Source: Cheilinus undulatus
Lineage: Eukaryota > Chordata > Actinopteri > Labriformes > Labridae
DNA length: 64,000 bases
Assembly: GCF_018320785.1 (NCBI RefSeq)
Contig: NC_054875.1
Location: 3,713,632 to 3,777,631 of the forward strand
Direction: 5' to 3'
Every line of letters starts with the position of its first letter. Within the stretch, counting starts at the first letter, position 1. Made by a program: the position numbers and the translations under genes. The notes under the pieces are model-generated. The model made no database searches. It was not told where the DNA came from and worked only from the letters and a program-made list of their open reading frames with translations. Of this stretch, positions 26,867 to 39,830 are shown piece after piece.

Positions 26867-26906
<40 letters not shown>
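26867..26906 (+). repeat. (CT)n microsatellite
   Basis: About 20 uninterrupted CT units. Confidence 0.98.
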
Positions 26907-26909
<3 letters not shown>

Positions 26910-26984
26910 GGGTTACTTGAAAATGATCAAACACATAAACTCACTGAAAGCTGCTCAAATAGTCTCCATACCAAAAACCGACAG

Positions 26985-27165
26985 AATATTCAGAAAATAC
27001 TGGAGACTCTCTGAGGAGTCATGACGGATGATGTGAAATTTTTGCAGAGATAATGAGATGAATACAAAGAGCTTTGGAGGTTCACTCGTCTTCACCTCAT
27101 CAGAGGTTTAAGAGGACAAATTCAGGGCCACGAGAGAGCACCAAGGGCATGGCACTGAATTCATT
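26985..27165 (+). repeat. Direct repeat copy 2, downstream of exon 25,261
   Basis: Partner of 23,930-24,110, about 3.05 kb away in the same orientation. It holds about 30 extra bases (CTCGTCTTCACCTCATCAG region). Confidence 0.7.
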
Positions 27166-27419
27166 TATTTATTTATTTAAACTGAACTTAATTTAACAGA
27201 GCTTGAACACTGACCTCAGAGCTATTATAATTCCTGTTTCAGTCTTTCATCAGACTTTTAAAGAGCTGAGCATGCTTAAAAAAATCAATATTTCCACGTC
27301 TCAAGCATGGCAGGACCCCCTCGCAGATTTTAAAGCAGCCCGTCCTGGAACATAGTTCATATCCTGCATTGGGAGATTTTTAGTTGAACATCTGTCCATA
27401 TTTATGATTTTTTTCCATG

Positions 27420-28362
27420 CAGGTCCACCCACAGATTTGGCTAGGCCCCAGCTAAACCAAGCGAAGGGGCCCTCCTGTTGTCATTTATTACAGATACCAA
27501 TGCATGTGTGCTGGATCAGTAGCATTGGTAGCTAGCATCCTGGCTACTTCATTTTGGAGCTGAAATTATGTCCAACTATTATCAGGTTTGAAGCTAAAAT
27601 TATTTGTACCACATTTTAACCACTTTTGACCACTTTCTCCTGCCCATTTCTGCCACTTTTAATCAATTAAGCACAATTTTTACCTATTTTGCCTCTCTGT
27701 ACTGATTTTTGTCACAATTAAACACATTTTTGTTGCTCTTAAAACTCTGTCCACTATTTTTTTAGCCCATTTTTTTCCTTGCTTTTTAACCCTTTTTCAC
27801 CACTTTTTTCAGCCTGTTTTTATCAATCTCTGCCTTTTTTTGCCTCCATAAATACTTTTTTTTTTAATTGATATCCTATTAAATCACTTTTTCAGCCCAT
27901 TTTTGCTGCTTCTTAACCCCTTTTTAACCACGTCTTCTGCCCGTTTTTGCCACTTTCTGCCTATTTTTGCCGCCATAAATCCATTTTTGCTTTTTTCAAC
28001 AATTTTATATCCTATTACACCTTTTCGGCCCATTTTGCCACTTTTAACCAACTTTTGCCACTGCCCACCTATTGTTGTTGCCTCTTTTAACCTATTTCGC
28101 CACTTGTTACCCCTTTTTAACCACTTTTTCTTAAACCCACTTTTATTGTAATTTAAGGAGAGGGGTTTACATTTTGAAGAATGCTATTTACTACAGCATA
28201 GATAAATTATTTGTTGATTGGTTGTTATTCAGGTAAAAAAATAAAATATGGCTGTCACAGCTTAACTTCACAATGGGCCGTGATTTTGCTGACCTTCATG
28301 GCCTCCCATTTGGCTGGGCCCTGGGAAGCTCTCCCCTTTATCCCCCCTTATGGGTGGCCTTG
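27420..28362 (-). mobile_element. hAT-like element with TTTTGCCAC modules
   Basis: Ends CAGGTCCACCCACAG and TGGGTGGCCTTG. The subterminal ATTTGGCTGGGCCCTGGGAA and TTTATCCCCCCTTATGGG match, in inverse, the starts of the elements at 34,887 and 35,726. The interior is degenerate TTTTGCCAC / TTTTAACC modules. The flanks TTTCCATG and TTCTTATG agree at only 5 of 8 positions, so the exact ends are tentative. Confidence 0.65.
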
Positions 28363-28595
28363 TTCTTATGGCACCAGTTTCCAACCAGTACACTCAAGAA
28401 GTCTCCTGAGAGGGATCAAAGACAATTGGAGGGACGTCATAGCGTGCAAATCAGTATAGACAGACACACAAACATGTTAATTATTAAGACAGAGGAAAAT
28501 TAGATCAGATTTTCAGTGTTTGTGCAGGGTGGTGAGGCTGTCATCATTCTGCACGTTGGGATGTAAAGGGAAACTTTCATGGACCAGGAGACATT

Positions 28596-28596
<1 letters not shown>

Positions 28597-28635
<39 letters not shown>
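28597..28635 (+). repeat. (CT)n microsatellite
   Basis: About 19 CT units followed by a short C run. An Arg/Glu-repeat frame on the minus strand is its artefact. Confidence 0.98.
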
Positions 28636-28637
<2 letters not shown>

Positions 28638-30235
28638 CCCTCTGCTCTCTGTCCGTCTATAACTAACACTTGGATTAATGCGTGCATCTTTGACAGATGC
28701 TAAAGAGACTAAATAAATCATATACTGGTGCATTAGAACATTAGTGAGGATAGAGGTTGTGATGGAGGGTGGAGCAGAAAGGCTCGGAGTGGACAGGAAA
28801 AGGCCAGCATCAGCCAAACTAAATCCTGAATCTTCCCTCAAGTCTGTGCAGAGGTGTGAGCATGTCTCCAACTTTAACTGCTGTGGAATGATCAGAAAAT
28901 AACATCCTCTCTCTCTGAATTCCTGCTCTGTTTTACCCACTAGATACCACTGCTCATCTCTCTTTCTCTCTCCAGTCAGAGCATCTTGGGGTTGAAAATA
29001 TGAACATATATCTCTTATCTCTTCAAAACTGAACATATAAATAACAGATGTTGTGTTGTGTAAAGCACATAGTACTGAAAAAGTATGGAACTATCAACAT
29101 TTCTGACCACTTTAATCCTCACCCACAACCGTATTTTCACTGTCCAGTAATATAACCAGCAGGTGGGAGTTCTAGTGAAAGCTTTGGTACTTTTTGGTAT
29201 TGTTTTATAACCTGTCAGTGAGAATCTCTTCCCAAAAGCACCTGTTATCGAACAAATAAACTGTAGTTTCCCATCTTGTCCCTGCAGTTATTGTAGTCAG
29301 TTATTTCTGTCAGTGTTGAAGTTTTCCAGATGATTCCTGACAGCTCTCCCACTAACAAGAACAGCTGGCAGCTCCTGTAGAGGGCTGGAAACGGATTGGA
29401 CCTTAGTTTAAAGAAATCAGGCAGAAAAAAATTGATGCAGATAGTTTTAACTTTGATACTCAGACAGTCATGTAGCTAATCAGCGATCCGTTTGAGCGTG
29501 ATGAGCCGGATTAGTCAGGACGTGCAGGATGAAAAGGGTGACTGATGTTTGTGGGCGTCGTTCTCCCTCGTGACCCCACACTGACAGCCGAGGCTTTGAA
29601 AACAGAACTTCTTCTGACAGTTAAGAGGAACCCGAGAGCCAGAGTCAGGGACTTTTAAAAAAGTCTGTGCATAAACTATGAAATAAGAGAAAATGGTGAG
29701 ATTTATTTATTAAGCTGTATGACAGACAGACAGGTCGGAACGTGCTTCACAGGAATTTAATGAAACGTATGAAGGTAAGAGCAGGAAAGATAGAGGGATC
29801 ACTGGAGGGTCAGGATTAAATAAGTAAAAATAAGGATGAAAATATTAACAATACTCTGAAATCTCACAAAAAGCACTGTACCACATTAAATGTTGGTTTT
29901 TGCCCAAGTTAGATAGATGGTGAAAAGTCTATGATGTACTGATGCCATAAGTGGACATCTTTTATTAGATTTTCCTGTGATGAAGAGGAAATGTTGACCA
30001 TTATTTTACGATTTTCCCAAGATAAAGTCAACTGATTTTCCCCAAGATATAGCACCTATAAAAAGTACTTACCATTTTGGCTGTTTTACCCTTCTATTGA
30101 TTTTATAAATCAATCATGGTCAATATTTTTTTTTGACAAGAAAGAATACAAAGAATAATTTTGTCCTCCAGGATTTTCCTATATTTTGCAGCATTAATTT
30201 CCCCCTCTATGTTTACAAGCCTTCCAGGGCTGTCA

Positions 30236-30576
30236 CGTATTTTACATTAAAGATTTTTATTTAATTGACATTTATTTGTAAAAATCTGTTTTCACTCTAA
30301 CATTAAAGAACTTTTTTGTATATTTCTTGGTTCAAAAAGCCAAATTATATTGACCATTATTGATTTATTAAATAAATAAAAGGCAAATTGCAAAAAAAAA
30401 ATCACTCATGTCATGTTCATACTCTTTAAATAATTATTTGACGTTTTTCAATTGAAAAGATAATAACGATGTTAAAATTGGCCCTCTTTAATAACTGAAA
30501 TCATATTGAACTCACAGTAAAAATAATTACATTTCAGTATTTTTATTTATTTATTTTAGAAAATTGTTCAGCCCTA
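30236..30576 (+). mobile_element. hAT-like MITE with AGGGCTG ends
   Basis: The left end CAGGGCTGTCACG pairs loosely with the right end TTGTTCAGCCCTA. The body is AT-rich. No target duplication is visible, so the boundaries are tentative. Confidence 0.5.
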
Positions 30577-31931
30577 GTCTCAGCTACTGTATGAAGATTA
30601 TTTTAACTCTCCACCATGGTTAGGATGGAGAAGTCTTTTTCATTTCCAGTCCGTGACCCTTTGAAAGGAATAAATGTATATTTTATATGTTAAAGTGTCC
30701 GCTTCTGATTTAAAGTATTCATACAGTTCAAGGCTGCACATCCTCCACTGTCACACGAGACACGGCTGCACACACATGCAGGGATTTATCAATCACATTT
30801 AAATCAAAATACGATTAGCTACGCCTGCAGTGCTAACATTCTGAACAAGGTTTCCTTAATTTCTAAAGGTTTATTTCCACTCATATATTTGCTGATGATG
30901 AAAAGGTTCTCGAACTTTGATATGACATTTGCATTTTTATTATTTGAAGCCAGTTTTGCAGCATCTTTATGGAGGCGAGAGGCTGGCACAGACAGCAGAT
31001 TTAACATATGTGACCTGAAGGAGCCTCCTGATGAGTGGGGGTGCATTAGTTCAGCCACATATGCAGGAGGCTAACCGTGCAGAGCTCTGGAGTAATGGGG
31101 AGAATTTATAACTGGATCCTGTTTGCAGAGAGGGGGAGCAGGGAAGAGATCTGAGCATGGTGGAAATGTCAGAGCAGGGTTTGATCTAGGGAGCAGACCT
31201 GCAGCAGCACTCTGGATTGGATACAGACGAGCAAATGCAAACAGCTAAATCAGGAAAAAAAATGTATGGCAGGAGTCAAAACAAGCATGTTTGGTCCTGC
31301 AGCCAAAACTACAGGTAAATGTGAATAAATTATAGGGTGGGCATTTTTTTCTGTGGCAGCAGAGTCTAAAACCAAAGTTTTGGCTGTTTTTCTGAAGTCA
31401 TTTTTACACTTACATGCAATTTTCTAAACTTTTCTTTTTATTTTTGGGTGTGTTTTTTTCCCCTTTATTGAAAAGAAGCTGGATAGAGTCAGAAATCAGA
31501 CACAGAAAGAGAATAGGGAACACGGGGACATGCTGGAAAGGAGCCATAGGTTCATTATGAATGCAGACTTCTGCATGGAGGATTAGAGCATCCTTACACG
31601 AGGCATGACTTGATATTAAAATTTTACATCATCTGATATATCACAGCTGTAAGTATGATTGTAGTTTTGTTACTTTTTAATGAATATCTTTAAAAAGAAT
31701 GTATTTATTATTTAAAGATAATTTCATCAAGTTTAACATTTCATTAATACATTAAAATTAAACATTTGATCAAATGTGCACAAACAAAGGTACTTCGTTT
31801 ATAAGGTTGTAAAAATTTTTCATACTTTGTTACTTATTTGTCTCTGAGTGATCTAAACCACACCAGATCTGTTCTTTTCATGTTTTATGTTACAGAAAAA
31901 TACCAAAGTTACAAAAAAAGCCAGATGCAAG

Positions 31932-32356
31932 TAGGGCTGGGCAATTAATCGCAAACTAGATGAAATCGTGATATGGCCCGCTGCAATTTTCAAATCACAG
32001 AAGGTGCAATATTTCTCTAACCTGAAATTTGTGTCAACATACCAGTTCAGTCTTCTTTTTTTTCAGCAGTGACATTATGCATAATACACCATGCAATTAT
32101 TCAAGTGTTTCAATTTTTCAATTCAATTTTTGTACTTTTTTCTTATGAATGAATTTAAAAAACACTCCCTTTTAATACAAAAATTCATATACAATTTGCA
32201 ATATTATATAGAGATGATAATGTAGTTATTTACTTTTTTTGTATAATAGAAAATACATAAGATGAGGAAATTGACAAATAATCGCATATCAAATCACAAT
32301 TGCAATTTTGGGGGAAAAAATGCAGTTAGATTATATTCCGATATCATTCAGCTCTA
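31932..32356 (+). mobile_element. hAT-like MITE with TAGGGCTGGGC ends
   Basis: Starts TAGGGCTGGGCAATTAATCG and ends CATTCAGCTCTA. The 8-bp flanks GATGCAAG (31,924-31,931) and GATGCAAT (32,357-32,364) match at 7 of 8. AT-rich, no coding. Confidence 0.75.
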
Positions 32357-32594
32357 GATGCAATTTATATTTTCAGTCAAAGCTCCTCATCAGTGGAGTC
32401 ATCATCAATGATGCTATTGATAAACTACTTTTCTGTTATTTAGTGAAAGGACAAAAACCCTCCATGTTTAACAGAAGTGTGAACCTCTGTATTGAGGCTT
32501 GTGTTGATGACGTGTAGGTGATGTAGGTGAACAGTGGAGTCCTGACCAGATGAGTTGGCTGTTCAGTGTCGGGTCATGCATTTATGTAAAGGTT

Positions 32595-33300
32595 ATTCCA
32601 TCCATCCATTGGCTTCTGCTTATCCAGGGTCAGGTCACGGTGGCAGCAGGTTAAGCAAGTCAACCCAGCAACATTTTCCAACTCCTCCTGGGGGATTCCA
32701 AGGCGTTCTAAGGCCAGAGGTGATATATAATCCCTCTCCTTCCAGTTGAACGTGCCCGGAAGAACTCCACAGGGAGGCGACCAGGAGGCGTCCTAAGCAA
32801 ATACCCGATCCACCTCAACTGGCTCCTTTCGACGCGAAGGAGGAATCTAATTTTCATTGCTTGAACCCACGATTTTGTTCTTTCAGTTAATACCAAGAGT
32901 TCATGACGGTAGGTGAGGGTTGGGACAAAGATCGACCGGTAAATTCAGAGTTTTGCCCTCAGCCTCAGCTCCCTCTTCACCTCGACAGTGCGGTACAGCG
33001 ACTACAATACCACAGATGCTGCACCAATCCGCCCACGGTCCCTTCTACCTTCACTCATGAACAAGACCCTGAGGTACTTGAACTCCTTCACTTGGGAGGG
33101 GGGCAATGACACCTTTCCCACCTAGAGGGAGCAACTCACTGTTTTCTGGCAGACAACCATGGCCTCGGACTTTGAGGTGCTGACCCTCATTTCAGCTGCT
33201 TTGCTCTCAACCACCAACCATCCCAGTTCCTGCTGGAGGTCTCCTGCCAACAGAACCACATCATCTGCAAAAAGCAGAGATGGAATTCTGATATCATCCA
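32595..33300 (-). pseudogene. LINE 3' fragment
   Basis: On the minus strand, short pieces such as VERSQLRWIGYLLRTPPGRL come from the C-terminal region of the same LINE family as 24,390 and 43,727. A further upstream part of the reverse transcriptase is read in scattered frames to about 33,300. Many stops and frameshifts. Confidence 0.8.
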
Positions 33301-34262
33301 ACCGAAATGATGGCCACTTTGTTTTGTGGTGCAGAGGAGAGGGATAGTGATGTCTCCCCCTCCCTTAGATGTGCCTTTACATCGCTGGTTGACCTGTGGA
33401 CATTTTGCTCCTGTTCACTTTTATAGGCAAACCTTAGTTGCATGCTGTTGGACATTACTTGTTGTGATATTATTCCCTGACTTTGATGATAATTGAACAG
33501 TTTGCTAACCACCAAGGCTATCATTAAAACCAATAACTGTTTCATCTCTAGGCGTGACTTTATCACCAGGCCACCAGTGCCTCATTTCTGGACATTTTCA
33601 GTGCAATCAAATTAAGCAGCAGTTGCACTCGGCATGGTATAAATCAGTCGTACAAATGCGTGAAAACACCCCAATTTTGAGGAAAAATTTCCCATCTCCT
33701 TCTGCTCCTTCTGCCCCATCATGAACCAAGCATGCACCTTCAGGCTTCAGCTAGAGGGTTTGAGAAATTATCTCAGCACTCCCCAAATGTATGCATGTAA
33801 ACAAATCAGTAGGAAATGATGAGGTCCGATCTAAATGTCAAATCCCTCTGTGTTCTGCACATTTAAACGTGAGCTCTGACTGAACTAACTGGTTTGAAGT
33901 GAAGTGTAACTGACTCGTTCTCATGGATATGCATGTGGGAAAAACATGGGAGATGTTTAATAGAAGATGAGGTTCAGCTGTCAGAGTCATGTCTCTCCTC
34001 CTGCAGTGTTTCTGGGAAAGTCTTACAGTCCAGATACACAAAGTGAGATCAGACAAAGAGGAAAAACACGAGGAAAGTGGTGACTTTTTAAAAAAACTCA
34101 TTTCAAACAGCAGAGGAAGCGTTGAGATTCTGTCACTGCTGTTCCCATTGTTGTCAGAATCATTTCCTGTCATCTGGCTCCCGTGTAGTAAGCCATGGAG
34201 CTCCAGATAAAAGACTAACATAATAAAAACCAGCCTCGATCTGCATCCTCCTTCATTAACAG

Positions 34263-34346
34263 CCTCTGCCTCTGACCATGGAGTTTCACAATAACCTTTT
34301 AGACATCAAAAAGACAGATTACTCAAAGTCAGACCTCTTCAATGAG
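34263..34346 (+). other. Candidate cassette exon, 84 nt, phase 0-0 (speculative)
   Basis: A pyrimidine-containing acceptor (CATCCTCCTTCATTAACAG) precedes 28 open codons beginning PLPLTMEFHNNLLDIKK and ending DLFNE before donor GTATTA. Its phase would fit between igsf21 exons 25,261-25,361 and 36,798-36,990. No known IGSF21 isoform is recalled with it, and the insertion would fall inside Ig domain 3, so it may be chance or a transposon remnant. Confidence 0.2.
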
Positions 34347-34799
34347 GTATTACCCACATTTTCCATTCTTTACACCACCTGCCTGTGAGCTGTGAGTGGG
34401 TTTGCAGAGCGCTGCTCTCTCCCTCGGGCCTGCTGCTCTTCAGATTGAGAGAGATGACTGAAACGGTGCTGTCAGAACCCTGAGGCTCCCAAACACGCTG
34501 CCTGATTTCGTCAGGAAGGTTGTTTCAGTGTCATCTTTGATAAAACTTTACAGGAAAGAACATTTTCTATGAAAAGTCAAGCTTTTAGTGAAGCCTGCGA
34601 TCTGTTTTCTCTTGTATTTTTTTATGTCTCTGCTCCGGTGATAGCCAAGGCCGGAGGCATCATGTTTTTCTGTTGGAACGTCCGTCTGCCCTCCAGGCAA
34701 ATGTTGGGAAGTAATATCTCAAGAACATTTTAGGGATTTCCTTTAAGCCTTGCACTAACATCCACTATTACTCAGAGAAGAACTGCCCTTACTTCCTTC

Positions 34800-35608
34800 C
34801 AGCGGTTCTCAACCTTTTCAGGACCCCTACTGTACCTGAAGGTGGTTAAACACAGCCATGCACATTCAAGAATAGGCATGTGGAGACAAAGCCATCCATA
34901 AGGGGGGATAAAGGAGAGGTTTCTGGGGCCCAGCCAAACTGGGGGCCCATGGAGGTCAACAAAATCATGGTAAAATCATTGTAAAGTTAAGCTGTGATAT
35001 CAATATTTTATATTTAACCTGGAAAATAACCACTCTTATCAATGAAACAAGTCTCTTTTTAAATCATTTTTGTAGCATATAGCCTCCTTAAAAATGCAAA
35101 TCTATTTTGTTAAAAAGAAAGAATTAAAATGGGTTAAAAATTGATAAAAATGGGTTAATAATGGCAAAAAAATGGTGGAAAAGGTGGTGAAATTGGATCT
35201 TAAAAGTAGCAGAAATGGATTAAAAGTGGCTAAAACGGACATAAACAGTGGTGAAAGGGAATTAACAAGTGGCTGAAAAGGCTTTGAATTGGCAAGAATG
35301 GGTGGAAATCTGGTGAAATGGGAAGAAAAATCGATACAAACTGGCAACATAATGCTAACTAAGAAAAAAAAAAAGCCAGATATTGGCAGAAATTTGTCAA
35401 ACTGACAAAAATACGCATATCAGATTGTGAAATGTGTTAAAATTCGTGGAAAAAATGCTGAAAACTGGTTACAATTTGGCAAAATTGGTGTTAAGTGGCA
35501 ACAGTGGAATTTGAAAAATATTCTTAGTTTTTTTTAGGGAATCTGGAGACCCCCTCTCAGTGTCTCATGACCCCCGAGGGGTCCCGACCCCAAGGTTGAG
35601 AGCCACTG
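34800..35608 (+). mobile_element. hAT-like element with inserted modular repeat
   Basis: Ends CAGCGGTTCTCAACCTTTT and CCAAGGTTGAGAGCCACTG. Its outer parts are alignable with 55,159-56,022. From about 34,887 (CAAAGCCATCCATAAGGGGG) it contains the start and modular body (GGCAAAAATGGTGG-type units) of the 27,420/35,726 family, with that family's far end missing. The left 8-bp flank does not match the right flank. Confidence 0.75.
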
Positions 35609-35616
35609 CTCTAGAC

Positions 35617-35835
35617 CAAAGATTTTCAAACTTTTTTCACCCAAGGCACTCCTAAGGTTGAGCCAAAATTTCAAGGCACACCATATTCATAGGTATAAAA
35701 TAGACTTTTTTGATAAAGTTACAGTCAAGGTGGCCTATAAGGGAAGAGCTTTCTGGGGCCCAGCCAACTGGGGGATCATGGAGATGGCAACATTGGGCAA
35801 AAGTTGCAAAACAAATTCAGAAATGGGTGAAAAAA

Positions 35836-35869
<34 letters not shown>

Positions 35870-36691
35870 GGCCAAACAATGGGCTGAAATTGGCAAAACT
35901 TGTTGAGAGTGTCACAAAAGTGGCAGAAATGGGTAACAAGTGGTCTGAAAGGGTTAAATGTTGTAAAAAGGTGGTAAAAATGGGCTTGAAGTGATAAAAA
36001 GGGCAAAATTGGGCAAAAAAGTGGTCAAACTAAGGCAAAAGTGGGCAAAATTTGGCAGAAAAAGCTGGCACAGATGGGTTGAAAGTGTCAAAAATGTGTA
36101 AAAAAAAGATCACAAGTGGCAGAAAAGTGGCAAAAAAGGTTTGAGTTGCTAATAGGTGGTAAAAAGGTGTTAAAAGTGTTGGAAAAAATGTCAAAAAATG
36201 GCCAAACAATAGCAGAATTGGGCGAAAAGTGGCAAATAGGTAGCTAAATGGGTCAAAAGTATTAATAAGAAGTGGCAGAAATGTTTAGAAAAAGCAGCAA
36301 AATGGTTTAAGTTGTCAAAAGAAGTGACAAATATAGGTAGAAAAATTGGTTAACTTGGTTAAAAATAGCATGAATTAATAATTTCAACACCAATTTCAAC
36401 CCAATAATAGCTTGCCATGCTTTTCAGCTCTTAATGTGGTAACTGTTAGCCAGGATGCTAGCACCAATGCTAATGATCCAACACACATACACTTATACCA
36501 TCTATAAATCAGAACTGGGGAGGTCCCAGTCTCTGGGGTTTTTCAGGGGTCCAGCCAGATCTGTGGGCAGGCCCTGTTACAGTACTTGCCATAAAGTTGT
36601 AGTAATAATGTATGGTACAAATTCCCATGGCAAACCTAGACCTGCCTTAAGTCACACTAGTGTGCCTTGCCACACCATCTGAGAACCACTG
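35617..36691 (+). mobile_element. hAT-like element with nested insertion
   Basis: Ends CAAAGATTTTCAAAC and CTGAGAACCACTG. A perfect 8-bp duplication CTCTAGAC lies at 35,609-35,616 and 36,692-36,699. Only about 220 bp belong to this element; the rest is the nested insertion 35,726-36,575. It abuts the right end of the 34,800-35,608 element. Confidence 0.85.
35726..36575 (+). mobile_element. Nested element with GTGGCAAAA modules
   Basis: Flanked by the perfect 8-bp repeat GTTACAGT at 35,718-35,725 and 36,576-36,583. It starts CAAGGTGGCCTATAAGGG and ends ATCTGTGGGCAGGCCCT, the same family as 27,420-28,362 in opposite orientation. The interior is AAAAGTGGCAAAA / AAATGGGC modules plus a pure poly(A) run at 35,839-35,867. 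Confidence 0.85.
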
Positions 36692-36734
36692 CTCTAGACC
36701 CACGGTGCTTTCACAGCCCTACAGAGCCCTGTAA

Positions 36735-37075
<341 letters not shown>

Positions 37076-37114
37076 AAAATCCCAGACTGAAGAAAGGAAA
37101 AGAACATTTTGTTG
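37076..37114 (+). CDS. igsf21: igsf21 small exon: juxtamembrane stalk
   Basis: 39 nt: two bases complete Glu, 12 codons (NPRLKKGKEHFV), one base of the next codon, then donor GTAGGT. It continues the conserved LIVFENP junction after Ig domain 3 and forms the polar spacer before the GPI signal. Confidence 0.9.
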
Positions 37115-38756
37115 GTAGGTTTATTTATTTTCTAGTCTGTTACTGCTGAGGTATGACTCTACAATCTTTTCACCTGTTACCATGGTAACTCTGTCAGTTT
37201 AGGCCATCGTGATTTGACTAGCAGACATGACAGACAACACAACGGTACCTGACCAATCATCTTAACCAGCATGAAGATGTTAGAAGGAAGGGGGCGATTG
37301 AAAGATCCTGGGCGATTGAGTTTCAATTTTTATTTTAGCTTTCAACAATCACAAAAACAAGACAATTGACAGGAAGTGGGTTCTGTGTCACACAGCATGG
37401 GCATAGCTGGATCTGAAAGCACTGAACAACTGCAGAGAGATGCAGAGTTACTAGCAACTGAGTGTCTAAGATGCTCTCTGCATCCACAACGAGGCTTGGT
37501 GCTACGTGCCAGGTGCTTTTGTGACTTTGCAAAGTTGTTCAGATTTTTCTTCAGGTGCCTGTTAAACTTTTTCACAAAGAAACAGTTCTAAATCAAAGGT
37601 TGTTTGTGCATGCTTTTTCAGGCATTTAAATCAAGAGGTTACAGGTTTGACATGGGGGTCCGACTGCAGACCACAGATCTGACGCCTCACAGACCACATG
37701 AAATGACCACACTGCAAACGTTACAGGCTTAGCAACATTTCATAAATGAAACAGAGAAAAGGTCAGAGGTCTAATCTGGGATTAGGTTCTGTATAGGGTT
37801 TGGGATCATGTTGTCACGCTGCAATACTTCCTAGGAGATCCGCCATGTTACTGCAGTTGATGTGGCCATTAGCAGTGTAGCTATAGTAGCAAGGTTTCTC
37901 TGTCAGTTTTTATTTAAGAGTTTAGAAATGAAATGTTATATCATTTTCTGTCTTTCATTTGTCATTAAAATGTTAAAAATACCACGCTGATATGTAGGCC
38001 ATCCATTTATAGCCTTTACCTTATACTTCGCATAGAAAATGATGTGTTAATAGAAGTAGTTCTTTGTTCTTTAGAAAGAAAACAAATTAAAATAAATTAC
38101 TATCAACAAAGTGTCAAGTCATTAATGTTAAAACCAAGTTGTATGCAAAATTATAACATAAAACCAAGAAAAGAAGCAAAACAACTGAATTGAACTGACT
38201 TTATTGACAAACTTTTTTAAAAAGCCACAATAAACAGAAATGTTTTAGCCCTGGAGGAAGCACTTATGTAAGACCTGCATTAGTGTCTTTCTGTCACTTC
38301 CTATCTCTGTTTGTTTGCTACCGTAGCCTCCAACATGGCCGCTGTGTCCCATAATGCAACATGAAGTGACGCAGGTTCCACAGCCCTATAGACCCATCTC
38401 AGAAGTAGTGTTACGAAAGGTGACTTGCTTTAGCTTTGTAAGCTTTAACTAAAGCTAACATAGCTTTGCTAGCTACATAGTTGATGCTATGTTTATGTGG
38501 CTGTGTTAGCTTTAGCCAAAGCTAGTGTAGCTTTTCTAGCTACTTAGTTAACGTTTCTACGTAAGTCAATGTAGCTAAGTTAGTTTTAGCTAAAGCTACC
38601 AATGATAAAGTGAGCCACCATTCACATAACTACCTCTAAAACAGGTCTAGTTATAGCAAACGTAGCATAATTGAGGTAGCTAACATAGCTTTGTTTGTTT
38701 TAGCTTAGTTAGTTATGTAGCTATGTTCCATTATAGCCTTTATTAACTTTATAGTA

Positions 38757-39830
38757 GGCTACGTAGCTTCATTACCTGTGCAGCATACATAGCTTATTCA
38801 GCTTCATTACCTTTATATTTGGATTTGTAACTTAATTACCTATGCAGCTTACATAGCTATGTAGCTTCAATGGCTTTATATTTAGCTATATAGCTTCATT
38901 ACCTATGCAACTTACAGAGATAATACAGCTTCATTAGCTTTATATTTAGCTACATAGCTTAATTGCCTATGTAGCTCACATGGCTAATACAGCTGCATTA
39001 ACTTTATATTTACATACATAGCTTAATTGCATATGTAGCTTGCATAGCTAGTACAGCTTCATTAGCCTTATATTTAGCTACATAGCTTCATTACCTATGA
39101 AGCTTACATAGCTAATACAGCTTCATTAGCCTTATAGTTAGCTACATAGCTCCATTACCTATGAAGCTTACATAGCTAATGCAGCTTCATTATCTTTATA
39201 GTTAGCTACATAGCTGCGTAACATATGCAGCTTACATAGCTTATGCAGCTTAATTAGCTTTATAGTTAGCTACATAGCTCCATTACCTATGTAGCTTACA
39301 TAGCTAATGCAGCTTCATTAGCCTTATAGTTAGCTACATAGCTCCATTACCTATGCAGCTTACATAGCTAATGCAGCTTAATTAGCTTTATAGTTAGCTA
39401 CATAGCTCCATTACCTATGTAGCTTACATAGCTAATGCAGCTTCATTAGCCTTATAGTTAGCTACATAGCTCTATTATATATGTATTTGTAGCTTTCATG
39501 GCTAATACAGCTTCATTAGCTTTATATTTAGCTACATAGCTTTATTACCTATGTAGCTTACATAGCTGATACAGCCTCATTAGCTTTATATTTAGCTACA
39601 TAGCTTCATTGCCTATGTAGCCTACATAGCTAATGCAGCTTCATAAGCTTTATAGTTAGCTACATAGCTCCATTACCTATGTAACTTATATAGCTTATAC
39701 AGCTTCATTAGCTTTATATTAAGCTACATAGCTTCATTACCTATGCAGCTTACATAGCTAATGCAGCTTCATAAGCTTGATCATTAGCTACATAGTTTTA
39801 TTACATACATAGCGCACATAGCTAACTTCT
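38757..39830 (+). repeat. 64-bp AGCT-rich satellite, about 17 units
   Basis: Measured from the recurrent GCTACATAG, units start at 38,949, 39,013, 39,077, 39,141, 39,205, 39,269, 39,333, 39,397, 39,461, 39,531, 39,595, 39,659, 39,723 and 39,787: a 64-bp period with one 70-bp unit. Several units carry AGCTACATAG...CTATGTAGCT, a 10-bp inverted repeat with a 9-nt loop. Looser AGCT-rich sequence continues left to about 38,420. Confidence 0.95.

Noticed and set aside
28500..29036. 178-codon minus-strand frame
   Set aside because: It crosses a (CT)n microsatellite (read as Arg-Glu repeats), has no recognisable domain, and no splice sites fit either neighbouring gene.
33838..34221. 127-codon minus-strand frame
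   Set aside because: No domain or homology recognised; composition is like translated intron and it has an overlapping frame on the other strand.
38757..39830. CRISPR-like regular repeats
   Set aside because: Contiguous tandem units with no unique spacers, in a vertebrate intron.
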